Assembly: GCA_030262725.1 (NCBI GenBank)
Contig: JAJSZS010000014.1
Span: 1-57,901, forward strand
Direction of reading: 5' to 3'
Origin: Candidatus Desulfofervidus auxilii
GTDB taxonomy: Bacteria > Desulfobacterota > Desulfofervidia > Desulfofervidales > Desulfofervidaceae
Length of the DNA stretch: 57,901 nucleotides
The notes below the pieces were generated by a model. The model was not told the origin of the DNA. It was given only the letters and a program-made list of their open reading frames with translations, and ran no database searches. Position 1 is the first letter of the stretch. Each line of letters begins with the position of its first letter. Below, in pieces: positions 8,214 through 18,006 of this stretch. Both the position numbers and the translations under genes were made by a program.

Positions 8214-8518
8214 AAATAAAAGTAGATCAAGTAAGTGATAATGTAGTTAATATAAGAGTTTTTGAAGAAAATAAAACATTAGTTGATGCTCATATTAGCT
8301 TTGATTTTTTGTTAAAAGTTTTAAATTTTCTTTTAAAGGGGTGTGGTAATGGGGAGACCATTTTATCTAAGAAAGAATATGATAGATTGGGATGCAATTG
8401 CGTGGATAGAAGGTTATGTGGATGCGAGAGAAATGCTAGAAGATTTGTATGTTATAAAAAAAATGTCGCTTCGTGCTATTGGAAAAAAACTGGGGTTATC
8501 TGGAAAAGCTGTTGCTGA
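8210..8518 (+). CDS. Small hypothetical protein, anomalous overlap
   Basis: The ATG at 8210 overlaps the previous stop (ATGA) and the first 44 or so residues look like a normal small protein (strands followed by a Leu-rich helix FDFLLKVLNFLLKG). From about 8345 on, the frame runs for 170 bases through the next gene, and this part is Cys- and Trp-rich (RLGCNCVDRRLCGCE), unlike other proteins here and typical of a frame shadow. Either the protein truly extends over its neighbour, or the gene lost its stop, or a frameshift once joined it to 8349-8753. I trust the first third only. Confidence 0.5.
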   Translation: MKIKVDQVSDNVVNIRVFEENKTLVDAHISFDFLLKVLNFLLKGCGNGETILSKKEYDRLGCNCVDRRLCGCERNARRFVCYKKNVASCYWKKTGVIWKSCC

Positions 8519-8753
8519 TAAGGTAAAGGAATTAGGATTAGAAAGAACTTATTGGAGACCGTGGCGTAAAAGAGAGAAAGAGCTGGCTTTTATAGAACAG
8601 GAATTAGAAAAAGGAAAGACATTAACAGAAATATTAAAAGAGCTTGGATATGCTGGTAGGTTTAATATGTCACTTTATAAAACAATTAAGAAAAGAGGGT
8701 GGGTAAAGAGGTGGAAAGGAAGAAAAGTTTTTTGGGTTAAAGAGAATGGATAA
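8349..8753 (+). CDS. Helix-turn-helix protein
   Basis: 134 residues from the ATG at 8349, which has AAAGGGGTG upstream; an in-frame GTG at 8343 is possible. Residues about 30-65 (LYVIKKMSLRAIGKKLGLSG...) form a helix-turn-helix like those of Hin/homeodomain-like or small terminase proteins, and a second possible HTH follows around 80-105. The C terminus is basic (RWKGRKVFWVKENG). It is probably a DNA-binding regulator or DNA-packaging accessory. It overlaps the next gene by eight bases. Confidence 0.65.
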   Translation: MGRPFYLRKNMIDWDAIAWIEGYVDAREMLEDLYVIKKMSLRAIGKKLGLSGKAVADKVKELGLERTYWRPWRKREKELAFIEQELEKGKTLTEILKELGYAGRFNMSLYKTIKKRGWVKRWKGRKVFWVKENG

Positions 8754-9012
8754 AGATTTATTTAAAAAATGGTTAAAAATTCTTCAAGTATTTGATGGTG
8801 TTTTATTAGTGCGTAGTCGTATTTTAGGTGAGACAATTGCTTTTTGTGTAAGGGAGAAAATAAATGAATATAGAAATAAAGGATATGTGGTTTATGCTCC
8901 AAGTGAAGTAATTTATTTAGTTTTAAAAAAACCTAATAAAGAGGCTTTAATAACAATTCATAATATTAAAAAATTTTTGGGGGGTGTTATCGTTGAGAAG
9001 AGAAGCGACTAA
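8746..9012 (+). CDS. Hypothetical protein
   Basis: 88 residues, ATG inside the last eight bases of the HTH gene. Alternating strands and helices with no Cys cluster and no recognised motif. Its end overlaps the next gene by 20 bases. Real coding is supported by the continuous overlapping layout of this operon. Confidence 0.6.
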   Translation: MDKDLFKKWLKILQVFDGVLLVRSRILGETIAFCVREKINEYRNKGYVVYAPSEVIYLVLKKPNKEALITIHNIKKFLGGVIVEKRSD

Positions 9013-9283
9013 GGAGGAGTTGGAAAAATTTATTGAGGTTTGTAGAAAATTGTTGGATAAATTAGAAAAAGAAAATCCTGAAAAATTTTTATCTGGTTTA
9101 TGTATTATTGCATATAAAGATGGTTTTATTGAATGTGTTCCACTTGGTTATGGTAACAATTTGGTTGCGATGTGTTTAGAGTTTTTCTATAATGCGAATA
9201 TTTTACCTGAAGATATGTTAATGAGATGGAAAGAGGATGTATTGAGTTTTTTAGAAAAGGCGCAGGAGGTGAATGTCCATTGA
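8993..9283 (+). CDS. Hypothetical protein with TTG start
   Basis: 96 residues. I choose the TTG at 8993 because GGGGGGTG sits eight bases upstream; a GTG at 8984 in frame is the alternative. The protein is a helical N-terminal half (KEELEKFIEVCRKLLDKLEKE) followed by a GLCIIAYKDGFIECVPLG strand pair. No family recognised. An AGGAGGTG near its end serves the next gene. Confidence 0.55.
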   Translation: MRREATKEELEKFIEVCRKLLDKLEKENPEKFLSGLCIIAYKDGFIECVPLGYGNNLVAMCLEFFYNANILPEDMLMRWKEDVLSFLEKAQEVNVH

Positions 9284-9798
9284 TGTTTGGGCTTGATAAA
9301 GAGACTATTAAATTAATTTATGAATTATCAGAGCAGTATGGTGTGAGAAAGGTGGTAAAGATTTTAAATCAAAAAGGTGTGTTAAGTAAGAAAGGTAAGC
9401 CTATATATAAAAGGATGATTCAGGAGATTTTAAAACAGGATTTTGATTTTATTGACCCAGAATTAAAAGAAAGAGTAAAAAAAGCACAAAAAGACCGAGT
9501 TAGAAATATGTTTAAAGATGCATTTAAGACTACTGCAATTATGACATATTGGTGTCCAAAATATGATTGTTTTTTTACTAATCCAGAGACATGTTTTTAT
9601 AAAATCTATAAAAAAGGATGTATTGAAAATTGTAATGTGGGTAAAAAACTTGTTGAAAAATTTCCTAAAAAATTTAAAGAAGTTAAACGAAAACTTGAAG
9701 CGTTAAGTAAAAAAGTATTTATGCCTCAAGAACCAATTTTAGATGTCAGTTTAGTTGAAGAAATACCTTTTAGCCAGTTGGATGAGTTAGAAATTTAA
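9283..9798 (+). CDS. Recombinase-domain-like / Cys-rich hypothetical protein
   Basis: 171 residues from the ATG at 9283, which overlaps the previous stop (TGATG); a TTG at 9280 is possible, and AGGAGGTG at about 9265 serves either. Residues 1-50 (ETIKLIYELSEQYGVRKVV...LNQKGVLSKKGKP) resemble the helix-turn-helix of the resolvase Recombinase domain. The middle has a Cys group (CPKYDC, then Cys, GCIENCNVG) that may bind zinc. No serine-recombinase catalytic domain is present, so this is a DNA-binding protein at most. Confidence 0.55.
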   Translation: MFGLDKETIKLIYELSEQYGVRKVVKILNQKGVLSKKGKPIYKRMIQEILKQDFDFIDPELKERVKKAQKDRVRNMFKDAFKTTAIMTYWCPKYDCFFTNPETCFYKIYKKGCIENCNVGKKLVEKFPKKFKEVKRKLEALSKKVFMPQEPILDVSLVEEIPFSQLDELEI

Positions 9799-9808
9799 GG
9801 AGGTAAGT

Positions 9809-10021
9809 ATGAAGAGTTTTTGGCGTATTTTTAAAGGTTTTCTTTTAGCTATTTGTTGTATAGTTTTTTTGTTAAGTTCAGCAGGGTTGATGAGTCTGGG
9901 AGTTTATAAATTGATAATGTTTTTTGAAATTAGTGTAAGAGATTTAATTTTAATTTGGGCAGTAAGTTGTTTGTTGTTAATTTTTGAATTTTGGAGAGAT
10001 GAAGGGCAAGATAGATTGTGA
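9809..10021 (+). CDS. Small two-span membrane protein
   Basis: 70 residues with AAGGAGG upstream. Two hydrophobic segments, residues about 8-34 (FKGFLLAICCIVFLLSSAGL) and 43-62 (SVRDLILIWAVSCLLLIFEF), separated by a short loop. It could be a holin-like protein but it lies 8 kb from the amidase, so I do not assign that role. It overlaps the next gene. Confidence 0.6.
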   Translation: MKSFWRIFKGFLLAICCIVFLLSSAGLMSLGVYKLIMFFEISVRDLILIWAVSCLLLIFEFWRDEGQDRL

Positions 10022-10205
10022 AAACTTTGGCACGGAGAAATGTGCTTTTAAAAATATAGAAGATCCTGATTTTAAATTTTACTGGAGTTATGATAAGGGT
10101 GATTTTTGGGAAGTGGAAATAGTGTTTGATTGCAGAGAGATTTGTCCATTTTATAAACCAAAGAAAAAAGGAGAAGAAGATGCAAATAAAAAATCTAACA
10201 ATTAA
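9999..10205 (+). CDS. Small Cys-containing protein
   Basis: 68 residues from the ATG at 9999 (a TTG at 9984 is an alternative). Two cysteines near the start (DCENFGTEKC) and two later (DCREIC) could form a zinc site or disulfides. It ends in a basic KKKGEEDANKK tail. It overlaps genes on both sides, in keeping with this compact operon. No family recognised. Confidence 0.5.
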   Translation: MKGKIDCENFGTEKCAFKNIEDPDFKFYWSYDKGDFWEVEIVFDCREICPFYKPKKKGEEDANKKSNN

Positions 10206-10716
10206 TGATAAGATAGAACTGTTTAATTTGTTGGTTATTGGATTAAAATTGAAAATTGTCACTCCTAAAACAGCGTGGAAATTGCTTTATCCTATTTTAA
10301 AAGATTATAAGAAAAGCATTCAGGAAGCAGGAGTTAAAGCTGTTAAAAAAGATGGGGTTGTTGTTTTAGAAAGTTTAGCTGGAAAAATTATAAGAAAAGA
10401 AATGTGGAGTGATGATTTTCTTTATTTTAATAAGGAATTTTTTGAAGAAGAAGTGCCATTAGAAATTGGCGATCTTTATCTTTCAAAGGATTTTAGTATT
10501 ATTGGTGAGGTTGTTGCAAATTTTAATTTAAAATTAGTTGATATTTATGGAGAAAAAGAGGCTATAGAAAATTATTTAACATTTTTGAATAAGGTAAAAG
10601 AGGAATTTTTGAGTTTTGTAAATAAAAAAGGAGAAATAAAAGGAGAAAAAATAATTGATTTCTTAAAAGAGTTGAAGGGTTTGTTTGAAGCTGTTAAATG
10701 TGATAAAATAAGTTAA
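10180..10716 (+). CDS. Hypothetical helical protein
   Basis: 178 residues. The ATG at 10180 is chosen because AAAAGGAGAAGA precedes it; an upstream in-frame ATG at 10126 lies inside the previous gene with no ribosome site. Largely helical, Lys/Glu-rich, no Cys until the last residues, no motif recognised. It is the last gene before the protease, from which it is separated by 22 bases with a separate ribosome site. Confidence 0.55.
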   Translation: MQIKNLTINDKIELFNLLVIGLKLKIVTPKTAWKLLYPILKDYKKSIQEAGVKAVKKDGVVVLESLAGKIIRKEMWSDDFLYFNKEFFEEEVPLEIGDLYLSKDFSIIGEVVANFNLKLVDIYGEKEAIENYLTFLNKVKEEFLSFVNKKGEIKGEKIIDFLKELKGLFEAVKCDKIS

Positions 10717-10738
10717 AAATTATAAAGGAGATGATAAA

Positions 10739-11977
10739 ATGCAAGAGACAGAAAGATTATTATTAATTAATGAAGTAATGCGTGTTACAGCCAGAATAAT
10801 GGCAAAAAATGCAATTGGTTCAGCTACTATTGTTTATTCTAAAAATGGGAAGACATATTTACTGACAAATCACCATGTGATTGAAAATAATATTGAATAT
10901 AAGCAGGTATGGGATACTGTGATTAAAAAAGATGTGAAAAAAGATTTTACAAGTCCTGTTGAGGTTCATACTTATAGATTAGATGACACTGGAAGAGTTT
11001 TAGGTTTGCAGTCAGTTTTAGCTCATATTGCGGATTATAATAAAGAACAGGATATTGCTCTTTTAGTTATAGATGACCCAATGGAATATCCAACAGCAAA
11101 ACTCTATCCTAAAGAAATGGCTGATAAAGTGCCTTTAATGGTGCCGCTTGCTTGTTGTGGTGCTGCTTTGGGGCAGAAACCTATTATTACGTTTGGTCAT
11201 TTAAATGGAATACAAATAGAGATAGATAATTATGAGTATTACCTCAGCTCAGCTCCTGCTATATTTGGTAATTGTCTACCCAGTGATACGTTAATATCTA
11301 TGTATGATGGTTCTGTTAAGAAAATATCAGAAATTAAAGAAGGTGATTGTGTTTGGTCTCTTGGTTATTATGGTTTAAAAAAATCTTATGTTAAACGTCT
11401 TATTAATAGTGGTAAAAAAACTATTTTAGAAATGAGAACAAAAACAAAAAAATTAAGAGCGTCTGATAATCATCCTGTTTTATGTCTTGAAAAAGTGTGG
11501 TCAGTGGATAATGAGGCTTCTTATACTCTTATTTGGAGAAAGCTTGGAAGTCTAAAAGAAGGAGATACTGTTATTACTTTAAATTCAAATAATATTAATT
11601 TTGAAAGAATTAGAAAAATAGAAACAGTAAGTGAAGAAGAAACTTATGATATACAGTTAGATAATATTCATAATTTCTTTGCTAATGGAGTTTTGGTCCA
11701 TAATTCTGGCGGTGGTATTTTTACTCCAATTAATAATCACTGGTATTTCTTTGGCATTCCAAGTCGTGTTTCAGTAACTTTTCTAGGATGGGCAGCTAAT
11801 GCTATTACTCATATGAGTTATTTTATGCCTATCAGTCGTATTTATAATTGGCTGGATGAGATTTGTTATCAATTTATTTATGATCCTAATTATACACCAG
11901 AACAGTGTGAAGAGCTAAGAAAGGAAAAGAAAGAAAGAGAATTGGCTATGTTTGTAAGAACAAAAAGTAGAGAGTAA
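10739..11977 (+). CDS. Trypsin/HtrA-like serine protease precursor with embedded intein
   Basis: 412-residue precursor, start preceded by AAAGGAGATG. The host protein is an S1-like protease: LLTNHHVI gives catalytic His46, DIALLVI gives Asp105, and the catalytic serine should lie in a G-N/D-S-G-G motif. That motif is split: Gly177-Asn178, then a 144-residue insertion, then Ser323-Gly-Gly-Gly. The insertion has the blocks of a mini-intein, so splicing would create the 268-residue active protease and the serine that acts as the +1 splicing nucleophile is the protease nucleophile. No signal peptide is visible. Possible roles are virion maturation or cleavage of the structural proteins encoded downstream. 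It could also process host proteins. Confidence 0.9.
   Translation: MQETERLLLINEVMRVTARIMAKNAIGSATIVYSKNGKTYLLTNHHVIENNIEYKQVWDTVIKKDVKKDFTSPVEVHTYRLDDTGRVLGLQSVLAHIADYNKEQDIALLVIDDPMEYPTAKLYPKEMADKVPLMVPLACCGAALGQKPIITFGHLNGIQIEIDNYEYYLSSAPAIFGNCLPSDTLISMYDGSVKKISEIKEGDCVWSLGYYGLKKSYVKRLINSGKKTILEMRTKTKKLRASDNHPVLCLEKVWSVDNEASYTLIWRKLGSLKEGDTVITLNSNNINFERIRKIETVSEEETYDIQLDNIHNFFANGVLVHNSGGGIFTPINNHWYFFGIPSRVSVTFLGWAANAITHMSYFMPISRIYNWLDEICYQFIYDPNYTPEQCEELRKEKKERELAMFVRTKSRE
11273..11704 (+). other. Mini-intein inside the protease
   Basis: 144 residues (precursor 179-322). Block A starts with Cys179 (CLPSDTLISMYDG), block B is ASDNHPVLCLE with the expected His, block F is YDIQLDNIHNFFANG and block G ends in VLVHN followed by Ser. 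The length leaves no room for a homing endonuclease, so it cannot home by itself. All residues needed for splicing (Cys1, block B His, penultimate His, terminal Asn, Ser+1) are present, so it should be active. Confidence 0.93.
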
Positions 11978-11995
11978 ATGGAATTTTAGGAAAAC

Positions 11996-12634
11996 ATGGA
12001 GAAATTAACAAAATATTTTGATTTCTTTTGTCTATTAGGGGATTCAAAAAGGCATAGATATGATGAAGAATTAAGACAAATTTTTATTCAAAAAAAACTT
12101 TCTAAATATTTTAAAAATGAATATGAAAGAATAGCATTTTTACGACTTGTATTTTCTTCTTGTTTTAAACATTCTTTTATTAACCCTTTTTTGATTGCTT
12201 TATTGGGATTAGCAAAAATTGAAAAACCGACTTTATGTGAGGAGTTTGTTGAAGAAATAAATGAAGAAATTGTTGAGCGACTTGCAAGGTATGATTATAT
12301 GATTAAGGTTAATTATGAGCGTTTATTTAATTATACATACTATGGAGAGGTATGTGCAGATATGATAGGTGAAATTGAAAATAATGGTATAGATTTTGAT
12401 TTTTATAAATTTGGAAATATTTGTTGTGAGATAGTAGAAAAAGTTTATTTTGATAAAAAAACTGGAAAAATTTGTTTAAAAATGGATAGTTTAACACTTC
12501 CAGAAAGATTTGTTGTAGGTTTAATATATCCTAATCTAAATTTTTTAGGTGATATGGTATTTAGGTGTGAGCAAGAATTGGAAAAAGATTTAGAAGATGA
12601 TACTCGGCGTTATTATATTCCTTTGGAAGAATGA
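11996..12634 (+). CDS. Paralog family member with C-terminal extension
   Basis: 212 residues. Starts MEKLTKYFDFFCLLGDS and carries the family hydrophobic motif INPFLIALLGLAK internally at about residues 61-73. Other members end at this point; here an acidic 140-residue domain follows. It is a close duplicate of the gene at 12843-13589, with near-identical first 22 residues and the same motif, but lacks that copy's zinc ribbon. Nothing outside the window family is recognised. The next gene overlaps its stop by four bases. The motif could insert into a membrane, which would make this a two-part protein with a soluble domain on each side. Confidence 0.75.
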   Translation: MEKLTKYFDFFCLLGDSKRHRYDEELRQIFIQKKLSKYFKNEYERIAFLRLVFSSCFKHSFINPFLIALLGLAKIEKPTLCEEFVEEINEEIVERLARYDYMIKVNYERLFNYTYYGEVCADMIGEIENNGIDFDFYKFGNICCEIVEKVYFDKKTGKICLKMDSLTLPERFVVGLIYPNLNFLGDMVFRCEQELEKDLEDDTRRYYIPLEE

Positions 12635-12842
12635 AAGAAATCCTTTATTTAATTGAAAAAGTTAGAAAAGAAAATCCATATCCTGAAAGTGTTTTTCCTG
12701 AAATAAGTTTAGAGGAATATAAAAAAATAAATGAATTGCTTATAAAACATTTAGGATTTCCTTTAGATAGGCTTTCAGGTAATATTGGAAGAAAGATTTG
12801 GAATATTTGTTTAGATCAAATTAAAAAATACTTAAAAGAAAC

Positions 12843-12855
<13 letters not shown>
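12631..12855 (+). CDS. Small helical hypothetical protein
   Basis: 74 residues between two members of the paralog family, overlapping both (ATGA at 12631; 13 bases at its end). Helical, with PYPESVFPEISLEEY near the middle. No family recognised. Its end encodes KETWRN from the same bases that start the next gene. Confidence 0.6.
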
Positions 12856-15039
<2,184 letters not shown>

Positions 15040-15113
15040 ATGCTTTTGAAACGTGCTTATAAGCCAAATATGAAGGTGTTTGGAATAATTTTAAATTAAA
15101 AAGGAGGTAAAAG

Positions 15114-15326
15114 ATGAGAATTATTGAAATTGAATATGGTAAATTAATTAGTAGTGATTTTAATAACGAAAAAATCACAGTTAGGGCAGTTGTAGAGGAA
15201 GGAGAAAATCCTGAGGAGGTTTGTGATAAATTGAAAGAATTTGTTGAAAGGCAATTTGGAAGGGATATTAAAGAAATGGCTAAAAGAGAATTGTTAGAAG
15301 AGTTAAAACAGAGGTTGATGGAGTGA
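15114..15326 (+). CDS. Small hypothetical protein
   Basis: 70 residues preceded by AAAAAGGAGG. A strand-rich N-terminal half (RIIEIEYGKLISS, KITVRAVVEEG) and a charged helical C-terminal half ending in LLEELKQRLME. No family recognised. Its stop overlaps the GTG start of the first gene in the four-gene paralog run. Confidence 0.65.
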   Translation: MRIIEIEYGKLISSDFNNEKITVRAVVEEGENPEEVCDKLKEFVERQFGRDIKEMAKRELLEELKQRLME

Positions 15327-15646
15327 AAAAATTTAGTAGTTTTTATCAAGAAAAAAAAGATATAAGTGATGTAAAGATTGCGTCTTATAAAAAGATAAAG
15401 AAGTATTTTGTTTTATCTACAACAGTTGACCCTGTGTTAGCAGAAGATTTTTTATTAACTATTTTAAGATCTTATTCAAAATTTCCTCTTGATGATGCGA
15501 TTATTTTGAGAAAGAAAGTTCCTTTTTATACAGCAGAAGTTAGAGATTTTATAGAGTGGAGAACATTAGATTATCTTAAACAAATTCCCATATTTTGTTG
15601 GATTTTTGTTTTTGCTTTGTGTGGGGTAACTGATGAGAAAATTTAG
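15323..15646 (+). CDS. Paralog family member, run copy 1
   Basis: 107 residues with a GTG start that overlaps the previous stop. N terminus MKKFSSFYQEKKDISDVKI, central RKKVPFYTAEVRDF and hydrophobic end FCWIFVFALCGV. The last four codons (DEKI, stop) are read from the same bases as the start of the next copy. Not recognised outside this window. The C-terminal segment is about 12 hydrophobic residues and could be a tail anchor or a buried strand. Confidence 0.75.
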   Translation: MKKFSSFYQEKKDISDVKIASYKKIKKYFVLSTTVDPVLAEDFLLTILRSYSKFPLDDAIILRKKVPFYTAEVRDFIEWRTLDYLKQIPIFCWIFVFALCGVTDEKI

Positions 15647-15938
15647 TGCCATTTTTCAAGAAAAAGAAAATATAAGTAAAGTAAGAATTATACATAAAAA
15701 AGGGATAACAGATTTGTTTTTTTCAGTTAAAGGTTATGACCCTAAGCGTTTTTCAAAATATATATATGAAATTTTTAAGGGTAGTCCTAAATTTTTTGAT
15801 ATAAAACTTTTTAGAAAGAGAATTCCTTTTTATTCAATAGAGATACGTGATTTCTTAGCATTAAATATTAAGAAAATTCCTATATTTTTTTGGATTTTTA
15901 TTTTTGCCTTATGTGGAGTAGCTTATGAAAAAATTTAG
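15633..15938 (+). CDS. Paralog family member, run copy 2
   Basis: 101 residues; overlaps both neighbours by 14 bases. N terminus MRKFSAIFQEKENISKVRI is nearly that of copies 1 and 3, centre RKRIPFYSIEIRDFL, end FFWIFIFALCGV. Residues between these blocks differ widely from the other copies, so the ends are conserved and the middle varies. No ribosome site of its own beyond the overlap, so translation is likely by re-initiation. Confidence 0.75.
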   Translation: MRKFSAIFQEKENISKVRIIHKKGITDLFFSVKGYDPKRFSKYIYEIFKGSPKFFDIKLFRKRIPFYSIEIRDFLALNIKKIPIFFWIFIFALCGVAYEKI

Positions 15939-16209
15939 TGCCATTTTTCAAAAAAAAGATAATATAACTAATGTAGAAATTGAATGTAGTAAAGGATCGC
16001 TACATTTATTTTTATATGAACTATATGATATTTATTTAAGAACCCGTTCCTTGTCGATTATAAAATCTTATAAAACCTTTCCTTTAAGGAAGGTAGTTGT
16101 TTATAGAAAAAGAGTGCCTTTTTATCATGGAGAGGTTATTTTAGGAATTGCGGAAGCTCCAACATTTTGTTGGATTTTTGTTTTTGCTTTATCTGCTTTA
16201 AAAAAATGA
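15925..16209 (+). CDS. Paralog family member, run copy 3
   Basis: 94 residues, the shortest of the run. N terminus MKKFSAIFQKKDNITNVEI, centre RKRVPFYHGEVILG, end FCWIFVFALSALKK, which finishes in Lys-Lys directly after the hydrophobic stretch. The next copy starts in its stop codon (ATGA). Confidence 0.75.
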   Translation: MKKFSAIFQKKDNITNVEIECSKGSLHLFLYELYDIYLRTRSLSIIKSYKTFPLRKVVVYRKRVPFYHGEVILGIAEAPTFCWIFVFALSALKK

Positions 16210-16553
16210 AGAAATTTACTTCTATTTTTTATAAAAAAGAAAACATAACTAAAGTGATATTGAAGTATATTAAATTAAAAGAACATCAGCTTTTTGATTG
16301 TTTTAAATTTAAAGAATCTGTATCTAGTAAAAAATATATTTTGCTTTTAAGGGAATTTTCACCACTTTTTCCTCTTAAGGAATTAGTAATAAGAAGAAAA
16401 AAAGTAATTTATCATTCTTCTTTATTTAAATCTTTCACATTCAGTCATGCTGCTGTTTTTAAAATTCCTGAATATGAAAGTAAATATTTAAATTTTTGCA
16501 CTATTTTTGTTTTTGCTTTAAATGCAATAAAAAAAGGAGGTAAACGATCATGA
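16206..16553 (+). CDS. Paralog family member, run copy 4
   Basis: 115 residues from the ATG at 16206, which overlaps the stop of copy 3. N terminus MKKFTSIFYKKENITKVIL; the central RRKKVIYHSS is a diverged form of the RKK-V-P-F-Y motif; end FCTIFVFALNAIKKGGKRS. The last codons include an AAAAAGGAGG site and the stop overlaps the next gene. Confidence 0.75.
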   Translation: MKKFTSIFYKKENITKVILKYIKLKEHQLFDCFKFKESVSSKKYILLLREFSPLFPLKELVIRRKKVIYHSSLFKSFTFSHAAVFKIPEYESKYLNFCTIFVFALNAIKKGGKRS

Positions 16554-16729
16554 ATGTTTACGACCTTGATTGGCTTGGGGATACTATTCGTTATTTATTA
16601 AGGTTGTGGGAACATGCGCCTGATTCTATTAAACCTTATTATGAAATCGGTGTGTTTGTTTTAAAAGTGAATGTGGTAGATGGAAAAATTGAATTTGTCA
16701 TTGAAAAAAAGCAAGATGTTAGTAGCTAA
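16550..16729 (+). CDS. Small acidic hypothetical protein
   Basis: 59 residues, ATG in the stop of the last run copy and with AAAAAGGAGG upstream. Aromatic and acidic (NVYDLDWLGDTIRYLLRLW), followed by a strand pair VFVLKVNVVDGKIEFVIE. Not part of the paralog family. No function recognised. Confidence 0.6.
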   Translation: MNVYDLDWLGDTIRYLLRLWEHAPDSIKPYYEIGVFVLKVNVVDGKIEFVIEKKQDVSS

Positions 16730-16889
16730 ATATGAAGTTTGTGAGATATTTTCTATAAGTCTATTAAGTAAGAATAATTCATGTTTTATCAAAATAGAAA
16801 TTTTTAAAAAGTTAAATAAAGAACAAGAAAAAGAATTAATTGAACATTTAAAGGATTTTTTAGAATGGTTATCTTTAAAACTGAACTAG
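16716..16889 (+). CDS. Small hypothetical protein
   Basis: 57 residues from the ATG at 16716, overlapping the previous gene by 14 bases; an ATG at 16680 would extend it deep into that gene without a ribosome site. One beta half (KYEVCEIFSISLLS) and one helical half (KEQEKELIEHLKDFLEWL). Overlaps the methyltransferase start by 25 bases. Confidence 0.5.
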   Translation: MLVAKYEVCEIFSISLLSKNNSCFIKIEIFKKLNKEQEKELIEHLKDFLEWLSLKLN

Positions 16890-17611
16890 GTGTTTTATAT
16901 CAAGGTGATGCTTTAAAAATTTTGGCAAAGGTTTCTGATAATAGTGTTGATTTAATTTTAACTGATCCGCCATATGGTTTAGAAAATGTTTCTGTTATTA
17001 AAAGGAATGGTGGTAAATTTGGTAAGGCTAAAGCTATTGGTGCTAATTTAGATAAACAGGTGATTTCAGGAATTTCTTATAAAGATTGGATTCCTCTGGC
17101 TTATAAAAAATTAAAACCAGCAGGTGTTTTGATAACTTTTTGTCAGAAAATGGATATTTCAGATATAGCAAAGTTTTTAGAAAAAGAGTTAGGTATGGTT
17201 GTGAGACATATTGGAGTGTGGCACAAAACAAATCCTCCACCACAGGCAAGAAAAGTTCAATGGATGAATGCATGGGAGCCTTTTATTATTGCTACAAAAA
17301 ATAAAGGTAGTGGGCATCATTATAATTATAAAGAAGGGCAATTTGGTGATGTAATTTCAACACCTATCTGCATGGGAAGTGAAAGAACAGAACATCCTAC
17401 TCAAAAACCATTAAAACTTTTCTATCCTTTAATTAAATGGTGGTCTTTTGAAGGTGATTTGGTTTTAGACCCATTTATTGGAAGTGGAACAACAGCCGTA
17501 ATTTGCGAAAAATTGAAAAGAAAATGGATTGGTATTGAAATTAACGAAAAATTTTGTAAAATTGCAAAAGAGAGGATTTTAAATGAAGCAAAACAATTAA
17601 AACTTTTTTGA
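16865..17611 (+). CDS. DNA adenine methyltransferase, beta-type, DPPY motif
   Basis: 248 residues. TDPPYGL (33-39) is motif IV, typical of N6-adenine enzymes; HPTQKPLKLFYPLI and DPFIGSGTTA with WIGIEINEKFCKIAKERI form motifs X/I at the C terminus, the beta order. It is compact, without the zinc inserts of its relative at 13586, but shares its first 37 residues' pattern (FKTELGVLYQGDALKIL), so one probably arose from the other by duplication. It may methylate viral DNA against host restriction. The next gene starts in its stop codon. Confidence 0.93.
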   Translation: MVIFKTELGVLYQGDALKILAKVSDNSVDLILTDPPYGLENVSVIKRNGGKFGKAKAIGANLDKQVISGISYKDWIPLAYKKLKPAGVLITFCQKMDISDIAKFLEKELGMVVRHIGVWHKTNPPPQARKVQWMNAWEPFIIATKNKGSGHHYNYKEGQFGDVISTPICMGSERTEHPTQKPLKLFYPLIKWWSFEGDLVLDPFIGSGTTAVICEKLKRKWIGIEINEKFCKIAKERILNEAKQLKLF

Positions 17612-18006
17612 TGTTAAGCGAAATAATTAAAATAAGAAGGTTATTAGAAAAAGGTAAAGTAGAAAAGGCAATTGAATCAATTTATGGGTTGGAAAGTAAG
17701 CTTTTAGCCAATAAAAAGACTAAATATTTTATTGGAGGAGTTGATTGGAGTCTTTGTGTTATTTATGGAGGGGTGATTTTAACTCTTTATCCTGAAAGTG
17801 AACCTATTCTTCTATTTTGGTTTTCTAATTTTAATAGCATTTTGGAATTTGCTCATAAAATAAAAGGGCTTAAAGGGAAGAAAGAATATGCAATAATTGA
17901 AAATAGAAATGATAGGTTGTTGTGGAAGGTGGTTGTAGGTCAAAAATATTTAAAAAGCATTGCTGATGAGATTATTATTTCTAAAGAACAGTTGAGTGTG
18001 TTTTAA
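17611..18006 (+). CDS. Hypothetical protein
   Basis: 131 residues from the ATG at 17611, sharing a base with the methyltransferase stop. An N-terminal helical hairpin (KIRRLLEKGKVEKAIESIYG) is followed by a mixed alpha/beta region. No family recognised. It overlaps the next gene's ATG by one base. Confidence 0.6.
   Translation: MLSEIIKIRRLLEKGKVEKAIESIYGLESKLLANKKTKYFIGGVDWSLCVIYGGVILTLYPESEPILLFWFSNFNSILEFAHKIKGLKGKKEYAIIENRNDRLLWKVVVGQKYLKSIADEIIISKEQLSVF

Noticed and set aside
9283-9798. Considered as a serine recombinase/integrase
   Set aside because: Only the HTH-like segment is similar; the catalytic resolvase domain with its Ser and Arg residues is absent.
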